Below, piece after piece: positions 40,340 through 49,700 of a stretch of 64,000 nt of DNA (the first letter of the stretch is position 1; every line of letters begins with the position of its first letter). A program made the position numbers and the translations under genes. The stretch is from Bradyrhizobium sp. 149. Its GTDB lineage: Bacteria > Pseudomonadota > Alphaproteobacteria > Rhizobiales > Xanthobacteraceae. Under the pieces are notes generated by a model. It made no database searches. It was not told the DNA's origin and worked only from the letters and a program-made list of their open reading frames with translations. The DNA is taken from assembly GCF_023073915.1 (NCBI RefSeq), contig NZ_JADPKK010000016.1, positions 55,341 to 119,340 of the forward strand, in the 5' to 3' direction.

Positions 40340-40786
40340 CCGATTGGGCCAAACTGTTCGGTTTCTTTGTCGGCATACCGATTGGATTGCTCGTCCTGAT
40401 TTTGCGCGCAAGCAATACAGCGACTTCTCCAGGCAACTGGAGAGCGTCAAGCAAGAGGTTGCGGACAAGCTGAAAGACGGGCGAGCAACGGCCGAGAAGC
40501 TGAAGGCCGATGGTGACGTGCTGGCGGGGGACTATAAGAAACCGCGCGACGATTTCGCGGATTTCGATGCCTTGCGTGAGCAGATCAAGACTCTCTCCAC
40601 AAAGGTCAACGTCATCGGAGAGAAACTCGGCTTCACGCCGACGTCGAAGATATCGGCCGCCGCCAAGGCGCGGCTGGAAGAGGCATTCAAGAAATTCCAG
40701 GACTACTCATCGAGCTCGATCCGGCGCACCAAGACGAAATCCGCGCCGTTTTTACCCAGCGCGGACTTCCACTATGAATTGAGCCT
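40340..40786 (+). pseudogene. Decayed membrane/coiled-coil gene (frameshift)
   Basis: One frame, open after the TAG at 40336, encodes a TM helix (AKLFGFFVGIPIGLLVLIL, from 40348) followed by RASN. A different frame from about 40405 onward encodes a Lys/Glu-rich coiled coil (QYSDFSRQLESVKQEVADKL ... FDALREQIKTLSTKVNVIGE) with normal codon use, ending in KKFQDYSSSS. Together they read as one membrane-anchored coiled-coil protein broken by a frameshift near 40400. No good start codon is seen, and the coil ORF runs on antisense into asd. A short live ORF from the TTG at 40344 is the alternative. Confidence 0.45.
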
Positions 40787-41821
40787 CTACGCCGCCTTCT
40801 TCTTCGCGCTGATCAGCTTGCGGTTGATCAGGACTTCCGCGATCTGGATCGCGTTGAGCGCGGCGCCCTTGCGTAGATTGTCCGATACGCACCACAGCAC
40901 GAGACCGTTCTCCACTGTCGCGTCCTCGCGGATGCGGCTGATATAGGTGGCGTCTTCGCCGGCCGCTTCGTACGGCGTGGCGTAGCCGCCGGGCTCATGC
41001 TTGTCGATGACGAGGCAGCCGGGCGCCTTGCGCAGGATGTCGCGCGCTTCGTCCGCGCTGATCGGATTTTCGAACTCGATGTTGACGGCCTCGGAATGGC
41101 CGACGAAGACCGGCACCCGCACGCAGGTCGCGGAGAGCTTGATCTTGGGATCAAGCATCTTCTTGGTCTCCGCCATCATCTTCCACTCTTCCTTGGTGTA
41201 GCCGTCCTCCATGAAGACGTCGATCTGGGGGATGACGTTGAAGGCGATGCGCGTGGGAAACTTCTTATTGACCAGCTCCTGGTTGGTGTAGACGGCCTTG
41301 GTCTGCGAGAACAATTCGTCCATCGCGTCCTTGCCGGCGCCCGACACCGATTGATAGGTCGAGACCACGACACGCTTGATGGTGGCCTTGTCGTGCAGCG
41401 GCTTCAGCGCGACCACGAGCTGCGCGGTCGAGCAGTTCGGGTTGGCGATGATGTTCTTCTTCTTGAAGCCCGCGGTCGCGTCCGCATTCACCTCCGGCAC
41501 GATCAACGGCACGTCCGGGTCCATGCGCCAGGCCGAGGAATTGTCGATCACGACCGCGCCGGCGGCGCCGATCTTCGGCGACCATTCCTTCGACACCTCG
41601 CCGCCTGCCGACATCAGGCAGATGTCGACGTCGGAGAAGTCGTAATGCTCGAGCGCTTTGACCTTCAGGGTGCGGTCGCCATAGGAGACCTCGACGCCCA
41701 TGCTGCGGCGTGACGCCAGCGCCACCACCTCGTCCGCGGGGAATTTGCGCTCATCCAGAATGTTGAGCATTTCCCGTCCGACATTGCCGGTCGCGCCGAC
41801 GACTGCGACTTTGTAACCCAT
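40787..41821 (-). CDS. asd: Aspartate-semialdehyde dehydrogenase
   Basis: Reduces aspartyl phosphate to aspartate semialdehyde for lysine, diaminopimelate, threonine and methionine. 344 residues: N-terminal VAVVGATGNVGREMLNIL (NADP site), catalytic cysteine in NPNCSTAQLVVALKPLHD, VVVSTYQSVSGAGK, and the late RVPVFVGHSEAVNIEFE containing the substrate His region. It feeds dapF-dependent peptidoglycan synthesis elsewhere in this window. Confidence 0.97.
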   Translation of the reverse strand: MGYKVAVVGATGNVGREMLNILDERKFPADEVVALASRRSMGVEVSYGDRTLKVKALEHYDFSDVDICLMSAGGEVSKEWSPKIGAAGAVVIDNSSAWRMDPDVPLIVPEVNADATAGFKKKNIIANPNCSTAQLVVALKPLHDKATIKRVVVSTYQSVSGAGKDAMDELFSQTKAVYTNQELVNKKFPTRIAFNVIPQIDVFMEDGYTKEEWKMMAETKKMLDPKIKLSATCVRVPVFVGHSEAVNIEFENPISADEARDILRKAPGCLVIDKHEPGGYATPYEAAGEDATYISRIREDATVENGLVLWCVSDNLRKGAALNAIQIAEVLINRKLISAKKKAA

Positions 41822-41937
41822 CGTTCACTCTCCGACGAAAAAGCTCTTTCCTGAAGCTGAGGCTTAAACAGGAAGAGCAGCGCTTCTATGCGAGAACCGG
41901 CCTCAAGACAACGTTGGACCATGCCTGAAGGCCGTGG

Positions 41938-42726
41938 ATGCAGTCGCCTGAGGCCAGCATGGCCGCAACCCCCACCCAGATCCATCTGGCGCTGGCAGCC
42001 TTCGCCGACGAGGTCGTCGGCACGCTGGCGCGCCTGTTCGCCTATGTGGGGACTTTGGTGCTGTTTGCCATCCTCGGGCTTGCGGCCCTCGGCCAGCTGC
42101 CCGATCTCCGGAACGATGAGTCCGTGGCGAAGCCGGGTTGGCGCGCGGCCGACCGCTCGGCTCCGGCCTTCGCTCTCAGCCGGCTCGATCCATCAGAAAA
42201 AACAGCCGCTTACACTATCCTCAGGCACCTCGAAGGCGGCCGCAGGGACGTGATGCGCTGGGCCGGCGAGGCGGACGAGCCTGTGGCCGAGCTTGAGATT
42301 TATCGAGAGGGCGGCGAGTTCGACCTAACCCGTCCGGCCACCGCCGACCTAGCCATGCGAATGGGCCTGGGCACGACCACCCCGCTGGAGCAGGCCGCCC
42401 TGATCGACACCAAATTTGGGCCTGTCGTCCGGTTCCGGCCCACCGGTGCAACTCAGGGGACGCCGTCCTGCCTCGCCTACCTCAAGCGCAGCGAAGAGCC
42501 GGCGCTCCAGATCTCCGGCTTCTCCTGCCAGGGCGGGACCCTGCCCGAGCGACGCGCGGCGATCGCCTGCACACTGAACCGGCTGACGCTGCTGACCTCG
42601 GGCAACGAGCCGAAGCTGGCCGAATTGTTCGCCCATGCGGAGCTGAAGCGCCGCCCCTGCGCGCCCCTGGGCTCGTCGGACTGGCTGCTCGGCGCCGCCA
42701 ACGCGCAATTGCGCGGAGCGCTTTGA
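41938..42726 (+). CDS. Membrane-anchored hypothetical protein
   Basis: 262 residues with one TM helix (about 34-56, LFAYVGTLVLFAILGLAAL) and a periplasm- or cytosol-facing domain: PAFALSRLDPSEKTAAYTIL, MRWAGEADEPVAELEIYREG, and three cysteines (SCLAYLK, FSCQGG, IACTLNRL, plus RRPCAPLG) that could form disulfides if periplasmic. Family not recognised. Codon use is normal for the region, so it is likely a real gene. Divergent from asd. Confidence 0.65.
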   Translation: MQSPEASMAATPTQIHLALAAFADEVVGTLARLFAYVGTLVLFAILGLAALGQLPDLRNDESVAKPGWRAADRSAPAFALSRLDPSEKTAAYTILRHLEGGRRDVMRWAGEADEPVAELEIYREGGEFDLTRPATADLAMRMGLGTTTPLEQAALIDTKFGPVVRFRPTGATQGTPSCLAYLKRSEEPALQISGFSCQGGTLPERRAAIACTLNRLTLLTSGNEPKLAELFAHAELKRRPCAPLGSSDWLLGAANAQLRGAL

Positions 42727-42882
42727 CCCGCCTCAAGCTCAAGTGGCTGTATCCATGCAACTTTTGCCGGCGCGCACGATTATTCAGCGCTGGTGTGACC
42801 CAATTGACCTAGTTGCGGCCGCCCCGGCCGGGCTAGTATGGGGATGAAATCGATTGGCGGCTTGCCGCCTGAAGGGGACGTG

Positions 42883-43269
42883 ATGAGCTCGAATTTCTCT
42901 GCCGCGAACAAACTGGCGATGTGGCTGGCGGCCGGCGCCGTGATTGCCATGTCCTCAGCCTTCGCGACACCAGCCTCGGCCGAAACCAAGAAGCAGCGCT
43001 ATGACAATGGCCGCCCCTATTACGGCCCGAGCGGCCCCAATTCGAGCTATCAGCAGGGTCGCACCCGCATCTATGTGAGCAAGCGCTCCTGGCTCGACGG
43101 CGGCACCGAGGTCAATCCGGGCGACCGCAAATTCTCCGACTATGCGTTCCCGCCGGCCGTCGGCTATCCGTCCTTCGCCCGCGAAAACCTCAACCGTCCG
43201 ATCGATCGCCAGCCGCTGAGCCCGCCGCAGGATGTTGGCGGCTATCCGCAGACCTTCCCGCTGTACTGA
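42883..43269 (+). CDS. Exported hypothetical protein, Tyr/Pro/Asn-rich
   Basis: 128 residues from the ATG at 42883: a signal peptide (AANKLAMWLAAGAVIAMSSAF ... ASA), then a polar, disordered-looking region with YGPSGPNSSYQQGRTRIYVS, VNPGDRKFSDYAFPPAVGYP and a terminal GGYPQTFPLY. No catalytic motif. The in-frame start at 42838 adds 15 residues ahead of the signal peptide and is less likely. A terminator follows. Confidence 0.7.
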   Translation: MSSNFSAANKLAMWLAAGAVIAMSSAFATPASAETKKQRYDNGRPYYGPSGPNSSYQQGRTRIYVSKRSWLDGGTEVNPGDRKFSDYAFPPAVGYPSFARENLNRPIDRQPLSPPQDVGGYPQTFPLY

Positions 43270-43290
43270 GGCGGAATTATCGACTGAATC

Positions 43291-43326
43291 AAAATGGCCG
43301 GGCGGGAGCTCGGCCATTTTTATTTT
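43291..43326 (+). terminator. Intrinsic terminator after the exported protein gene
   Basis: Stem AAAATGGCCG / CGGCCATTTT with a GGCGGGAGCT loop, followed by TATTTT, about 22 bases after the stop. Confidence 0.85.
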
Positions 43327-43333
43327 CTCGCAC

Positions 43334-43437
43334 CGTCATGCCGGGGCGGCTCGAAGAGCCGAAGTCCGGTGCGCAATTGCGCACCAGAGAATCTCGAGAT
43401 TCCGGGTCTGGTCCTTCGGACCATCCTGGAATGACGG
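43334..43437. repeat. Dispersed palindromic repeat (CGTCATGCCGGGGC...CATCCTGGAATGACG)
   Basis: The ends CGTCATGCCGGGGCG and CCTGGAATGACG are near-complementary, with GAATCTCGAGATTCC in the middle. Related to the element at 878-989. It fills the gap before the convergent leuB stop. Confidence 0.7.
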
Positions 43438-43445
43438 CATATCGC

Positions 43446-44558
43446 TTACGCGTGCAGCTTCTGCAATTCCTTCAAGATCGCTTCGCCCATCTGCGTGGTC
43501 GAGGCGGCAATGGTGCCGTCCGACTTGATGTCGGCGGTGCGCAGGCCGCTGGCCAGCACCGCGGCGATCGCGGCGTCGACCTTGTCGGCGAGCGCGCCCA
43601 TGTCGAACGAATAGCGCAGTGCCATGCCGAACGACGAAATCATCGCGATCGGATTGGCGAGGCCCTGGCCTGCGATGTCAGGCGCCGAGCCGTGCACGGG
43701 CTCGTACAGCGCCTTGCGCTTCTTGCTCTTGACGTCGACCTCGCCGAGCGAGGCCGAGGGCAGCATGCCGAGCGAGCCGGTCAGCATCGCCGCGATGTCG
43801 GACAGCATGTCGCCGAACAGATTGTCGGTGACGATGACGTCGAACTGCTTCGGCCATTTCACCAGCATCATGCCGCCGGAATCGGCGAGCTGATGCTCGA
43901 GCGTGACATCGGGATATTCGCGCTTGTGGACCTGGGTCATGACCTCGTTCCAGAGCACGCCCGACTTCATGACGTTGCGCTTCTCCATCGACGTCACCTT
44001 GTTCTTGCGCTTCTTCGCAAGCTCGAAGGCGACGCGGCCGATGCGCTCGATCTCATAGGTGTCGTAGACCTGGGTATCGATGGCGCGCTTCTGGCCGTTG
44101 CCGAGATCGGTGATGGTCTTGGGTTCGCCGAAATAGACGCCGCCGGTGAGCTCGCGCACGATGACGATGTCGAGGCCCTCGACGGCCTCGCGCTTGAGGC
44201 TGGAGGCATCCGCCAGCGCCGGGTAGCACACGGCAGGACGCAGGTTGGCGAACAGGCCGAGATCCTTGCGCAGGCGCAGCAGGCCGGCTTCGGGGCGCAC
44301 CTCGTAGGGCACCGCGTCCCATTTCGGGCCGCCGACCGCGCCGAAGATGATCGCGTCCGCGTCCCTGGCCTTGGCCATGTCGCCTTCCGAAATCGATACC
44401 TTGTGCGCGTCATAGGCCGAGCCGCCGACCAGGCCGGTGTCGGTCTCGAACTTGGCGATCCCGGCCGAATTGAGCCAGTCGATCAGCCGCTTCACCTCGC
44501 CCATTACTTCGGGGCCAATACCGTCGCCGGGAAGCAGCAGCAGCTTGTGGGTCGCCAT
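43446..44558 (-). CDS. leuB: 3-isopropylmalate dehydrogenase
   Basis: Oxidative decarboxylation of 3-isopropylmalate, the step after LeuCD. 370 residues: [74 protein letters not shown] and [15 protein letters not shown] are the family blocks. The ATG at 44558 (MATHKLLLL) is chosen; the frame is open to 44699 without support. leuC, leuD and leuB are thus on one 14-kb stretch but not an operon. Confidence 0.97.
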   Translation of the reverse strand: MATHKLLLLPGDGIGPEVMGEVKRLIDWLNSAGIAKFETDTGLVGGSAYDAHKVSISEGDMAKARDADAIIFGAVGGPKWDAVPYEVRPEAGLLRLRKDLGLFANLRPAVCYPALADASSLKREAVEGLDIVIVRELTGGVYFGEPKTITDLGNGQKRAIDTQVYDTYEIERIGRVAFELAKKRKNKVTSMEKRNVMKSGVLWNEVMTQVHKREYPDVTLEHQLADSGGMMLVKWPKQFDVIVTDNLFGDMLSDIAAMLTGSLGMLPSASLGEVDVKSKKRKALYEPVHGSAPDIAGQGLANPIAMISSFGMALRYSFDMGALADKVDAAIAAVLASGLRTADIKSDGTIAASTTQMGEAILKELQKLHA

Positions 44559-44689
44559 GGTCGATTCCTCTGAGGTCGATTTCGGCCGGAGTGCTAGAGC
44601 GGCGTTGCGCGCTTGGCAAGACACCATTGCCGCCTCGCGGCTGTGCAAGGCGGGCAGGGCCTGCCACACTGCACCTGCCGGAGTACCCC

Positions 44690-45880
44690 TTGCACGCACC
44701 TGACCGCCCTCCGCCCGATGCCCACCCCGCGCGGCTGATCCTGACCCTGTCGTTGGCTGCGACGGTCGGGCTCGGCATCGGCCGCTTCGCCTATTCGCTG
44801 GTGCTGCCCGACATGCGGGAGGACCTCGGCTGGTCCTACTCGGCGGCCGGTTTCATGAATACTATCAACGCCGTCGGCTACCTCGCGGGCGCGCTCGTGG
44901 CGTCCCGGCTGATCCAGCGGGTCGGCTGGTCGGCCGCGATCCGCGGCGGAACGCTGGCCTGTGTCGCCGCGCTTGCGGTGTGCGCGCTGACCGGCAATTT
45001 CGTCGCGCTCAGTCTGGCGCGGCTGGTGCTCGGCATCGGCGCGGCGGCCGGCTTCGTCGCGGGGGGCGCACTGGCGGCTTCCATCGCGCAGGCCCATCCC
45101 GAGCGGGGCAATTTCCTGCTCAGCCTGTTCTATGCCGGCCCCGGCGTCGGCATTCTCGCATCAGGGCTGATCGCCCCGTTCACGCTGCAATATTTCGGCC
45201 CGGGCTCGTGGTGGGTGGTGTGGTGGGCGATGACGCTGCTGTCCGTCGTCATGACCGTGCCGCTGTTCCTGGTCCGCATCGAGAGCGGCGTGCGCTTCTC
45301 GCAAGGCAGCCACGCCGCCTTCGCGATTATGCCCGTGCTGATCTATCTCGCCGGCTACTTCCTGTTCGGCGCGGGCTACATCGCCTACATGACGTTCATG
45401 ATCGCCTATGTGCGCGACGGCGGCGGCGGGGCCGCGGCGCAGGCGGCGTTCTGGAGCCTGATCGGCCTCAGCGCCTTCGTCACGCCCTGGGTCTGGCGCG
45501 GTGTGCTGGCGCTCGATCGCGGCGGGCTTGCCACCGCCATCATCCTCGGCACCAACGCGCTCGGCGCCGCCCTGCCGATGCTCGGGCATTCGCCGGCATG
45601 GCTCGCGGTTTCCGCCATCGTGTTCGGCGTCGCCTTCTTCGCCGTGGTCGGCTCGACCACCGCCTTCGTGCGCTTCAACTATCCGCCCGAGGTGTGGCCG
45701 ACCGCGATCGCGGCGATGACGATCTCGTTCGGCGTCGGCCAGACGCTTGGGCCCATCGCTGTCGGCGCAATCACGGACGCGCTGGGGAGCTTGAGTTACG
45801 CGCTGAATGTCTCGGCAGCGCTGCTGGCGTTGGGCGCGGTTGCCGCGCTGTGCCAGCGCAAGGTGGGGCTCAGGGCTTAG
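44690..45880 (+). CDS. MFS transporter, YbfB/YjiJ-like
   Basis: 396-residue major-facilitator protein with 12 hydrophobic helices, resembling the YbfB/YjiJ family: [47 protein letters not shown], and the late [21 protein letters not shown]. Substrate unknown. The start is taken as the TTG at 44690, with GGAG seven bases upstream; no ATG fits. Its 3' end overlaps the stop of the convergent OmpA-like gene by 11 bases. Confidence 0.85.
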   Translation: MHAPDRPPPDAHPARLILTLSLAATVGLGIGRFAYSLVLPDMREDLGWSYSAAGFMNTINAVGYLAGALVASRLIQRVGWSAAIRGGTLACVAALAVCALTGNFVALSLARLVLGIGAAAGFVAGGALAASIAQAHPERGNFLLSLFYAGPGVGILASGLIAPFTLQYFGPGSWWVVWWAMTLLSVVMTVPLFLVRIESGVRFSQGSHAAFAIMPVLIYLAGYFLFGAGYIAYMTFMIAYVRDGGGGAAAQAAFWSLIGLSAFVTPWVWRGVLALDRGGLATAIILGTNALGAALPMLGHSPAWLAVSAIVFGVAFFAVVGSTTAFVRFNYPPEVWPTAIAAMTISFGVGQTLGPIAVGAITDALGSLSYALNVSAALLALGAVAALCQRKVGLRA

Positions 45881-47132
45881 CCCTCGCGGTGGCAACCGCG
45901 GGACTCCACAGGATGCAGACCTGAACCGTACGATCGCCAGCCAACTCGCTGACCGGCACGGCAACGCCAGTCTTCATGGGGCCGACAAAGGAGCCCAGTA
46001 TGGGTACCTTCAGTTCGACAGGAGGAGACTTGAGTGCCTCTCTGACGGTCTCCACCCGCGCTCGCGCCAACCCTTCATTTGAACTGAACTGCTTGGCCGT
46101 TTCCGGCTTCAGCGGCCTTTTGTCGGCGGACCCGATCAGCATGACCGCCGCCAAACGGCTCGAGGGACGTACGTTGGCAAGCATTTCGGCGATCTGCTTC
46201 AGCTTATCACTGTCGCCCTTGCTGAGTGCTGCAGCGCCGTCATCAAACGGTCCAATATGTTGGCTCTTGCCGTCGCCGCAATCCATTTCGGCGGGGGGCA
46301 AATTTTCGGGTCGCAGGCTAACGTCGAGGTGGATGTCCAAAGCCTGAGAGTCGCGTGCACGAGACCCCTGCTGCTGTTTGAATTCCACCTTTATGAGGGA
46401 GTCCACACTCTTCACGACGCTGACGTCCTTCCAAAACGTGAACCCTCCGAACAAAGATCCAGCCGTCAGTGTCGCGGCCGCAGCCGTATAGACCTTTGCT
46501 GATATCGCGTGACTGAAATAGAGGAAATGGAGAACGCCCAGCATCGCCAGCAAGCAAGCAGCCAATGGGAGGAGAACGGCAACGCTCGCTAGCGAGGCGA
46601 GCGACGACATGACTGGACTCGGTTGCACCGTGGCGACCGGCTTGGACGACGGTTCGGCGAGCCTGGCTTGCAAACTGTCGATCTGGCCCTGCAGATCGAA
46701 TACTTTGGCGTACAGGGCTCCATTCGGCTCGCTCGCCGATCGATCGGCCTTTATTGCCTCAACGAGCTCCTTGTGTTGCTGGCGCAGCACTTCTTGATCG
46801 GACAATCTGTTCCGCAGGAACTCTTCAACAACAGTCAATGAGGAACGGGGTAGGTCAGCGTTCGGTCGCCACAACTCGACGGCAATCTGGAGTGACCCTA
46901 CGAACGCGATGATCAGAAGTCCCGCCAAATTGCTCAAGATTGCCAGGATGTTCAGCCGAACCTCGGCTCGTTCGGTCTGTCTGCCCGAGCCATCTGTCCG
47001 ACGCGGCCAACCGGGCCCCGGTCTTCGATGCTCTGTCGATTCCTGAAGATATCGCTGTAAGCGCCAGATGATCCAAGCCATGGCGGCTAAGCCAGAGACC
47101 GCGAGGATGGTGAGCTTGATTTCAACGGACAT
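45870..47132 (-). CDS. Multi-TM membrane protein with C-terminal OmpA-like domain
   Basis: 420 residues. TM helices near 6-24 and 62-84 flank a basic stretch; a coiled-coil segment (VVEEFLRNRLSDQEVLRQQHK ... LQGQIDSLQARLAE) follows; TM helices lie at about 177-202 and 207-245. The C-terminal part from about 300 resembles an OmpA/MotB-like domain: LSKGDSDKLKQIAEMLANV, MLIGSADKRPLK, SSNEGLARARVETVREAL and DRTVQVCIL. The family as a whole is not recognised. G+C is visibly lower than in neighbours, suggesting transfer. It stands alone, so a peptidoglycan- or envelope-sensing role is only inferred. Confidence 0.6.
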   Translation of the reverse strand: MSVEIKLTILAVSGLAAMAWIIWRLQRYLQESTEHRRPGPGWPRRTDGSGRQTERAEVRLNILAILSNLAGLLIIAFVGSLQIAVELWRPNADLPRSSLTVVEEFLRNRLSDQEVLRQQHKELVEAIKADRSASEPNGALYAKVFDLQGQIDSLQARLAEPSSKPVATVQPSPVMSSLASLASVAVLLPLAACLLAMLGVLHFLYFSHAISAKVYTAAAATLTAGSLFGGFTFWKDVSVVKSVDSLIKVEFKQQQGSRARDSQALDIHLDVSLRPENLPPAEMDCGDGKSQHIGPFDDGAAALSKGDSDKLKQIAEMLANVRPSSRLAAVMLIGSADKRPLKPETAKQFSSNEGLARARVETVREALKSPPVELKVPILGSFVGPMKTGVAVPVSELAGDRTVQVCILWSPAVATARAKP

Positions 47133-47245
47133 CGCCGATACCGGCTAAAAGACACTATACAATCTATCGTTGACGATCCAATATCGCGCTATCGTTTGTC
47201 AAGCGTGTCTTCTGACCGCGAGCGCCCGTGGCTGCCGGGAGCATC

Positions 47246-48028
47246 TCAGCTCCCGCTGAACGAATTGTACCCCTGGTCTTCCCAGTAACCGCCCTTGTAG
47301 TCGTTGGTGACTTCCATCGAGACCACGTATTTCGGGTTCTTGAAGCCGAGCTTGGTCGGCACGCGGATCTTCATCGGGAAGCCGTAGGCGCGCGGCAGGA
47401 TTTCGCCCGCGTATTTGAACGTCATCTGGGTCTGCGGATGCAGCGCGGTGCGCATGTCGAGCGGGGAGTTGTAGCCGTCCTTGTCGGCGCACTGGAACCA
47501 GACGTATTTTGCACGCGTGTCGGCGCCGATCAGCTTGAGGAAGTCGCGCATGGGCGTGCCGGTCCAGCTGCCGATCGCGCTCCAGCCCTCGACGCAGATG
47601 TGACGGGTGATCTGGGTGACCTGCGGGAGCTTGTACAATTCCGGAAGCGTCCACGACTTCTTGTTGTCGACGAGGCCGTGGACTTCGAGCTTCCAGTCGG
47701 CACCGTCGACCTCAGGTGCGTCGTCGAGATCGTAATAGGCGTTGAACGGAAACGGTTTTGTAATTGCGCTCTCTGCGAAGGTCGGCGCCAGCGCATCCGG
47801 ATTGAACATCCAGGCCTGCACGGCATCGTTGAATTTCGAGACCGTCTTCAGCATCTCCTCGGCGGAGGACGAATCGATCACGTCGCAGCCGGTGAGCAGG
47901 GTCAGCGCGCCGAGGCTGGCGCCGCCGGCGATGAAGCGGCGGCGGCTGACATCTGGCATCGTCTTGATGGAGTCCTTGATCAGCAGCCGCTTGTCGACGC
48001 CGGGGATCAGGAATGAGCGCTTGGCCAT
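47246..48028 (-). CDS. Molybdopterin-dependent oxidoreductase, MsrP/YedY-like
   Basis: 260-residue enzyme of the sulfite-oxidase fold. A Tat signal SRRRFIAGGASLGALTLL runs straight into TGCD, which could also be a lipobox. The Mo-ligating cysteine is in HICVEGWSAIGSWTG, with ADKDGYNSPLDMRTAL and LPRAYGFPMKIRVP as further marks. E. coli MsrP reduces periplasmic methionine sulfoxide, but this protein is shorter and pairs with a cytochrome b unlike MsrQ, so the substrate is open. The cytochrome gene is directly upstream on the same strand. Confidence 0.88.
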   Translation of the reverse strand: MAKRSFLIPGVDKRLLIKDSIKTMPDVSRRRFIAGGASLGALTLLTGCDVIDSSSAEEMLKTVSKFNDAVQAWMFNPDALAPTFAESAITKPFPFNAYYDLDDAPEVDGADWKLEVHGLVDNKKSWTLPELYKLPQVTQITRHICVEGWSAIGSWTGTPMRDFLKLIGADTRAKYVWFQCADKDGYNSPLDMRTALHPQTQMTFKYAGEILPRAYGFPMKIRVPTKLGFKNPKYVVSMEVTNDYKGGYWEDQGYNSFSGS

Positions 48029-48043
48029 GGTTCTTGCTCCACT

Positions 48044-48673
48044 CTAGCGGCCGATAATCATCGCGCGCAGGCTCTTCGGCACCAGCAGCGCGAGTAAAAC
48101 GTGAATGACGAGGAACGCGCAGATCGCGGCCATGCAGAAGAAATGGATGTAGCGCGCGGTCGGATAGTCCCCGAACAACATGACCAGCCAATGCAGCTGC
48201 ACCGGCTTCCACATCCCAAGACCCGACAGCACGATCAGCACGCCGACCACGATGATGCCGGCATAGAGCAGGCGCTGGACGTAATTGTAGACGGTGAGAT
48301 CGGCATGGCCGAGCTTGAAGGTCAGGGCAGCCCTGACGTCGTGGAGCACGCCGGACGGGGTGATCGGCAGCAGTTTTTTGCGGAAGCGGCCGGTGGCAAG
48401 GCCGGTGATGAGATAGGCAAGGCCGTTGATCATCAACAGCCACATCGCGGCAAAATGCCAGAGCAGGCCGCCGCCGAGCCAGCCACCAAGCGTGTACTCG
48501 CGCGGAAAGCTGAATCCGAACAGCGGCGAAGCGTTGTAGATCTGCCAGCCCGACAGGATCATCAGGACCATGGCGAGGGCGTTGACCCAGTGCATGACCC
48601 GGACCCAGGCCGGCTGGATCACTTTGGCCGGGCTCGCGCTGACCTGCTCGTCGGTGACTGTGAGGCTCGACAT
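48044..48673 (-). CDS. Cytochrome b561-type membrane subunit
   Basis: 209-residue cytochrome b (Ni/Fe-hydrogenase/YedY-associated type) with about four TM helices. Candidate haem histidines: VRVMHWVNALAMVL, GLLWHFAAMWLL, VQLHWLVML and IHFFCMAAICAFLVIHVL. It would pass quinol electrons to the molybdoenzyme encoded next, 15 bases downstream. The ATG at 48673 (MSSLTVTDEQ) is preferred to the start at 48706. Confidence 0.88.
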   Translation of the reverse strand: MSSLTVTDEQVSASPAKVIQPAWVRVMHWVNALAMVLMILSGWQIYNASPLFGFSFPREYTLGGWLGGGLLWHFAAMWLLMINGLAYLITGLATGRFRKKLLPITPSGVLHDVRAALTFKLGHADLTVYNYVQRLLYAGIIVVGVLIVLSGLGMWKPVQLHWLVMLFGDYPTARYIHFFCMAAICAFLVIHVLLALLVPKSLRAMIIGR

Positions 48674-48785
48674 GATGGTTCCGTCCTGAACATCGTCTGA
48701 CAGCAATTATACGCCGGTGCTTCCGCTTTCGTTACGCCCTGTCCGGCATCGAATCGATACCGGCGGGCTATCGTGGTCACAATAA

Positions 48786-48812
48786 AGCGAGCCGGGTGCC
48801 CCCGGCTCGCTG
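48786..48812 (-). terminator. Terminator of the fasciclin gene
   Basis: Stem AGCGAGCCGGG / CCCGGCTCGCT with a small loop; read on the minus strand it is followed by TTATTG, about 45 bases after the fasciclin stop. Confidence 0.75.
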
Positions 48813-48855
48813 TTTCGTCGCATCCGGTTCGGGGATGAAGCCGGACCGCGCGGTG

Positions 48856-49410
48856 TTAGGTCGCGGGCATCAGCACGGTATCGACCACATGGATCACGCC
48901 GTTCGACTGATTGACGTTGGAGATCGTCACCATCGAGGTGCCGCCCTTGGCATCGACGATCCAGACCTTGCCGTCCATCTTCTTCACCGTCAGCTCCTCG
49001 CCTTCGGCAGTCTTCATCTTCTTGCCGTCGGTGAGGTCGGAAGCCTCAAGCTTGCCGGGCACGACATGGTAGGTGAGGATCTTGGTCAGCGTCGCCTTGT
49101 TCTCGGGCTTGACCAGGGTGTCGACGGTGCCGGCCGGCAGCTTGCCGAAGGCGGCGTTGGTCGGCGCGAACACCGTGAACGGGCCCTTGCCTTCCAGCGT
49201 CGGCACCAGGCCGGCCGCCTTCACCGCCGCCACCAGCGTGGTGTGGTCCTTCGAATTGACGGCGTTCTGGACGATGTTCTTGGACGGGAACATCGCGGCG
49301 CCGCCGACCATAACGGTCTTTTCCTCTGCGCGGACAGGCGCGACGACGGTTGCGGTGATGGCCAGGGCGCTGAACGCGGCGGCAGCGAGATAGGGAATGC
49401 GCTTCGACAT
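48856..49410 (-). CDS. Fasciclin (FAS1) domain exported protein
   Basis: 184 residues: a signal peptide (PYLAAAAFSALAITATVVA ... VRA), then one FAS1 domain with the H1 and H2 boxes: TTLVAAVKAAGLVPTLEGKGPFTVFAPTNAAF and VHVVDTVLMPAT at the end (quoted in parts: GPFTVFAPTNAAFGKLP; NGVIHVVDTVLMP). Bacterial FAS1 proteins mediate adhesion; in rhizobia some are linked to symbiosis or surface properties. It is followed by a terminator and preceded by an 87-bp repeat. Confidence 0.92.
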   Translation of the reverse strand: MSKRIPYLAAAAFSALAITATVVAPVRAEEKTVMVGGAAMFPSKNIVQNAVNSKDHTTLVAAVKAAGLVPTLEGKGPFTVFAPTNAAFGKLPAGTVDTLVKPENKATLTKILTYHVVPGKLEASDLTDGKKMKTAEGEELTVKKMDGKVWIVDAKGGTSMVTISNVNQSNGVIHVVDTVLMPAT

Positions 49411-49608
49411 GGAGAAACTCCCGATTGGATTGTGACCGGCGATTGCCGGCGTTGAGTTGGCAACAACAGTGACTGCGACCTGTAAGCGTGAAGCAGCAGC
49501 GCCGTCGTTGGCTCGAACTACGGGAGGATTTGCGAAGTGGTTTCGAACAAAACTTCTTTGTGATGCGTGAAACTAAGCGGAGGGATGTTCGTGGGGATGC
49601 ATCCTCCT

Positions 49609-49695
49609 CGTCATTGCGAGGAGCGAATTGACGAAGCAATCCAGGCTGTTTCCGCGGATACTTTTCTGGATTGCTTCGCTTCGCTCGCAATGACG
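49609..49695. repeat. 87-bp palindromic dispersed repeat, copy 2
   Basis: The same length, orientation and ends (CGTCATTGCGAGGAGC ... CGCTCGCAATGACG) as the copy at 17163-17249; the arms are identical and the changes fall mostly in the loop and spacer. It ends six bases before the SDR stop. Confidence 0.85.
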
Positions 49696-49700
49696 AACTA

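Noticed and set aside
45870..47132. Zorya-type defence component (ZorB-like) reading of the OmpA-like membrane protein
   Set aside because: No MotA/ZorA-like partner or nuclease/helicase genes are adjacent, and the number of TM helices does not fit ZorB.
17163..49695. CRISPR array or composite transposon from the repeated elements
   Set aside because: The repeats are single, widely spaced palindromic elements with no spacers, transposase or cas genes nearby.
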